From assembly GCF_011064595.1 (NCBI RefSeq), contig NZ_JAALJI010000016.1, positions 107,149 to 171,148 on the forward strand: DNA of 64,000 bases, given 5' to 3'. Under the pieces are notes generated by a model. That model did no database searches and had not been told where the DNA came from. It saw only the letters and a program-made list of their open reading frames with translations. A program made the translations under genes and the position numbers. This document shows positions 63,775 to 64,000 of the stretch, piece after piece (positions within the stretch are counted from its first letter, which is position 1; every line of letters starts with the position of its first letter). This DNA comes from Paludisphaera soli. GTDB lineage: Bacteria > Planctomycetota > Planctomycetia > Isosphaerales > Isosphaeraceae.

Positions 63775-64000
63775 TTAACGGTGGCTCGCCTCCGCACCCC
63801 TCGACGCCTGTGCCTGGGCGTCCAACGCGGCTTTGACCCCCTGGGCCAGCTCCTTGGCTGAACCTTTGCCCCAGAAATGCGTGAAGTAGAAGGCGGGCTT
63901 CTCGCCCACCATGTGGTTGTGCAAGGCCACGATATGGATGCCCGACTTGCGGAGGGCCCTCAAGACCGTCTGCACCTCCTCGGCGGTCATGATGAAGTCG
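63775..64000 (-). CDS. DUF1259 (LppY/LpqO-like) protein, C-terminal fragment
   Basis: The frame is open to the right edge of the window, so only the last 74 codons are seen. VQTVLRALRKSGIHIVALHN-H and FYFTHFWGKG are typical of the DUF1259/LpqO domain, which often occurs twice in one protein and binds metal through these histidines. Usually a secreted protein. The stop is TAA at 63775. Confidence 0.8.
   Translation of the reverse strand, partial: DFIMTAEEVQTVLRALRKSGIHIVALHNHMVGEKPAFYFTHFWGKGSAKELAQGVKAALDAQAQASRGAEASHR

Overview
The window is about 64 kb of very GC-rich DNA that reads as a Planctomycetota chromosome, most probably family Isosphaeraceae (Paludisphaera/Singulisphaera-like). 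The signs are a giant Planctomycete-cytochrome protein followed by a DUF1552 protein, a 3-keto-disaccharide hydrolase (DUF1080) protein, two surface proteins with the planctomycete 'LEGR-LL/VLS' N-terminal signature, two PEP-CTERM proteins, a sig70_X6-type ECF sigma factor next to a Ser/Thr kinase, and a large MoxR/DUF58/BatA operon. I could run no search; family names rest on motifs I can see.

Layout. 1-6.5 kb: the 3' part of a GH94 glycoside phosphorylase coupled to a secreted hydrolase-like protein, an orphan gene, a 229-bp MITE-like element with a 10-bp target duplication, and a beta-carbonic anhydrase. 6.6-26.4 kb: a tightly packed 12-gene minus-strand operon (PQQ-propeller, SIMPL, terpene-cyclase-like repeat protein, MoxR, DUF58, BatA-like, vWA protein, DUF4175-like, three secreted proteins of unknown role, NPCBM). 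27-34 kb: a small winged-helix protein, a GntR/FCD regulator translationally coupled to a 1357-residue cytochrome-domain protein, then a DUF1552 protein. 34-42 kb: stress-type glycine-zipper protein, DUF1080, surface protein, orphan ParB-like HTH protein with its own palindrome, porin, UvsE and a LysR regulator with a palindromic operator. 42-51 kb: an accessory stretch of small secreted, membrane and unknown proteins, two PEP-CTERM proteins and a four-gene cassette with a zinc ribbon.

51.4-58.1 kb is the most striking part: a complete selenocysteine locus, selB - selA - tRNA-Sec (minus strand) - selD, followed at once by a gene with two in-frame TGA codons three codons apart. The frame is open on both sides. 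The two TGAs fall exactly where a thioredoxin-fold redoxin has its CxxC active site, giving U305-L-T-U308. A perfect 7-bp hairpin with a GGUC loop lies at the distance expected of a bacterial SECIS for both codons. This is a probable UxxU (diselenide) redoxin encoded beside its own decoding machinery. The locus is bracketed by inverted copies of a palindromic repeat.

58.2-63.5 kb: an ECF sigma factor, a membrane Ser/Thr kinase with a repeat domain, and an SBBP-repeat surface protein with an amber codon at a conserved tryptophan. A 33-nt element is duplicated upstream of the last two. The right edge cuts a DUF1259 (LppY/LpqO-like) gene on the minus strand.
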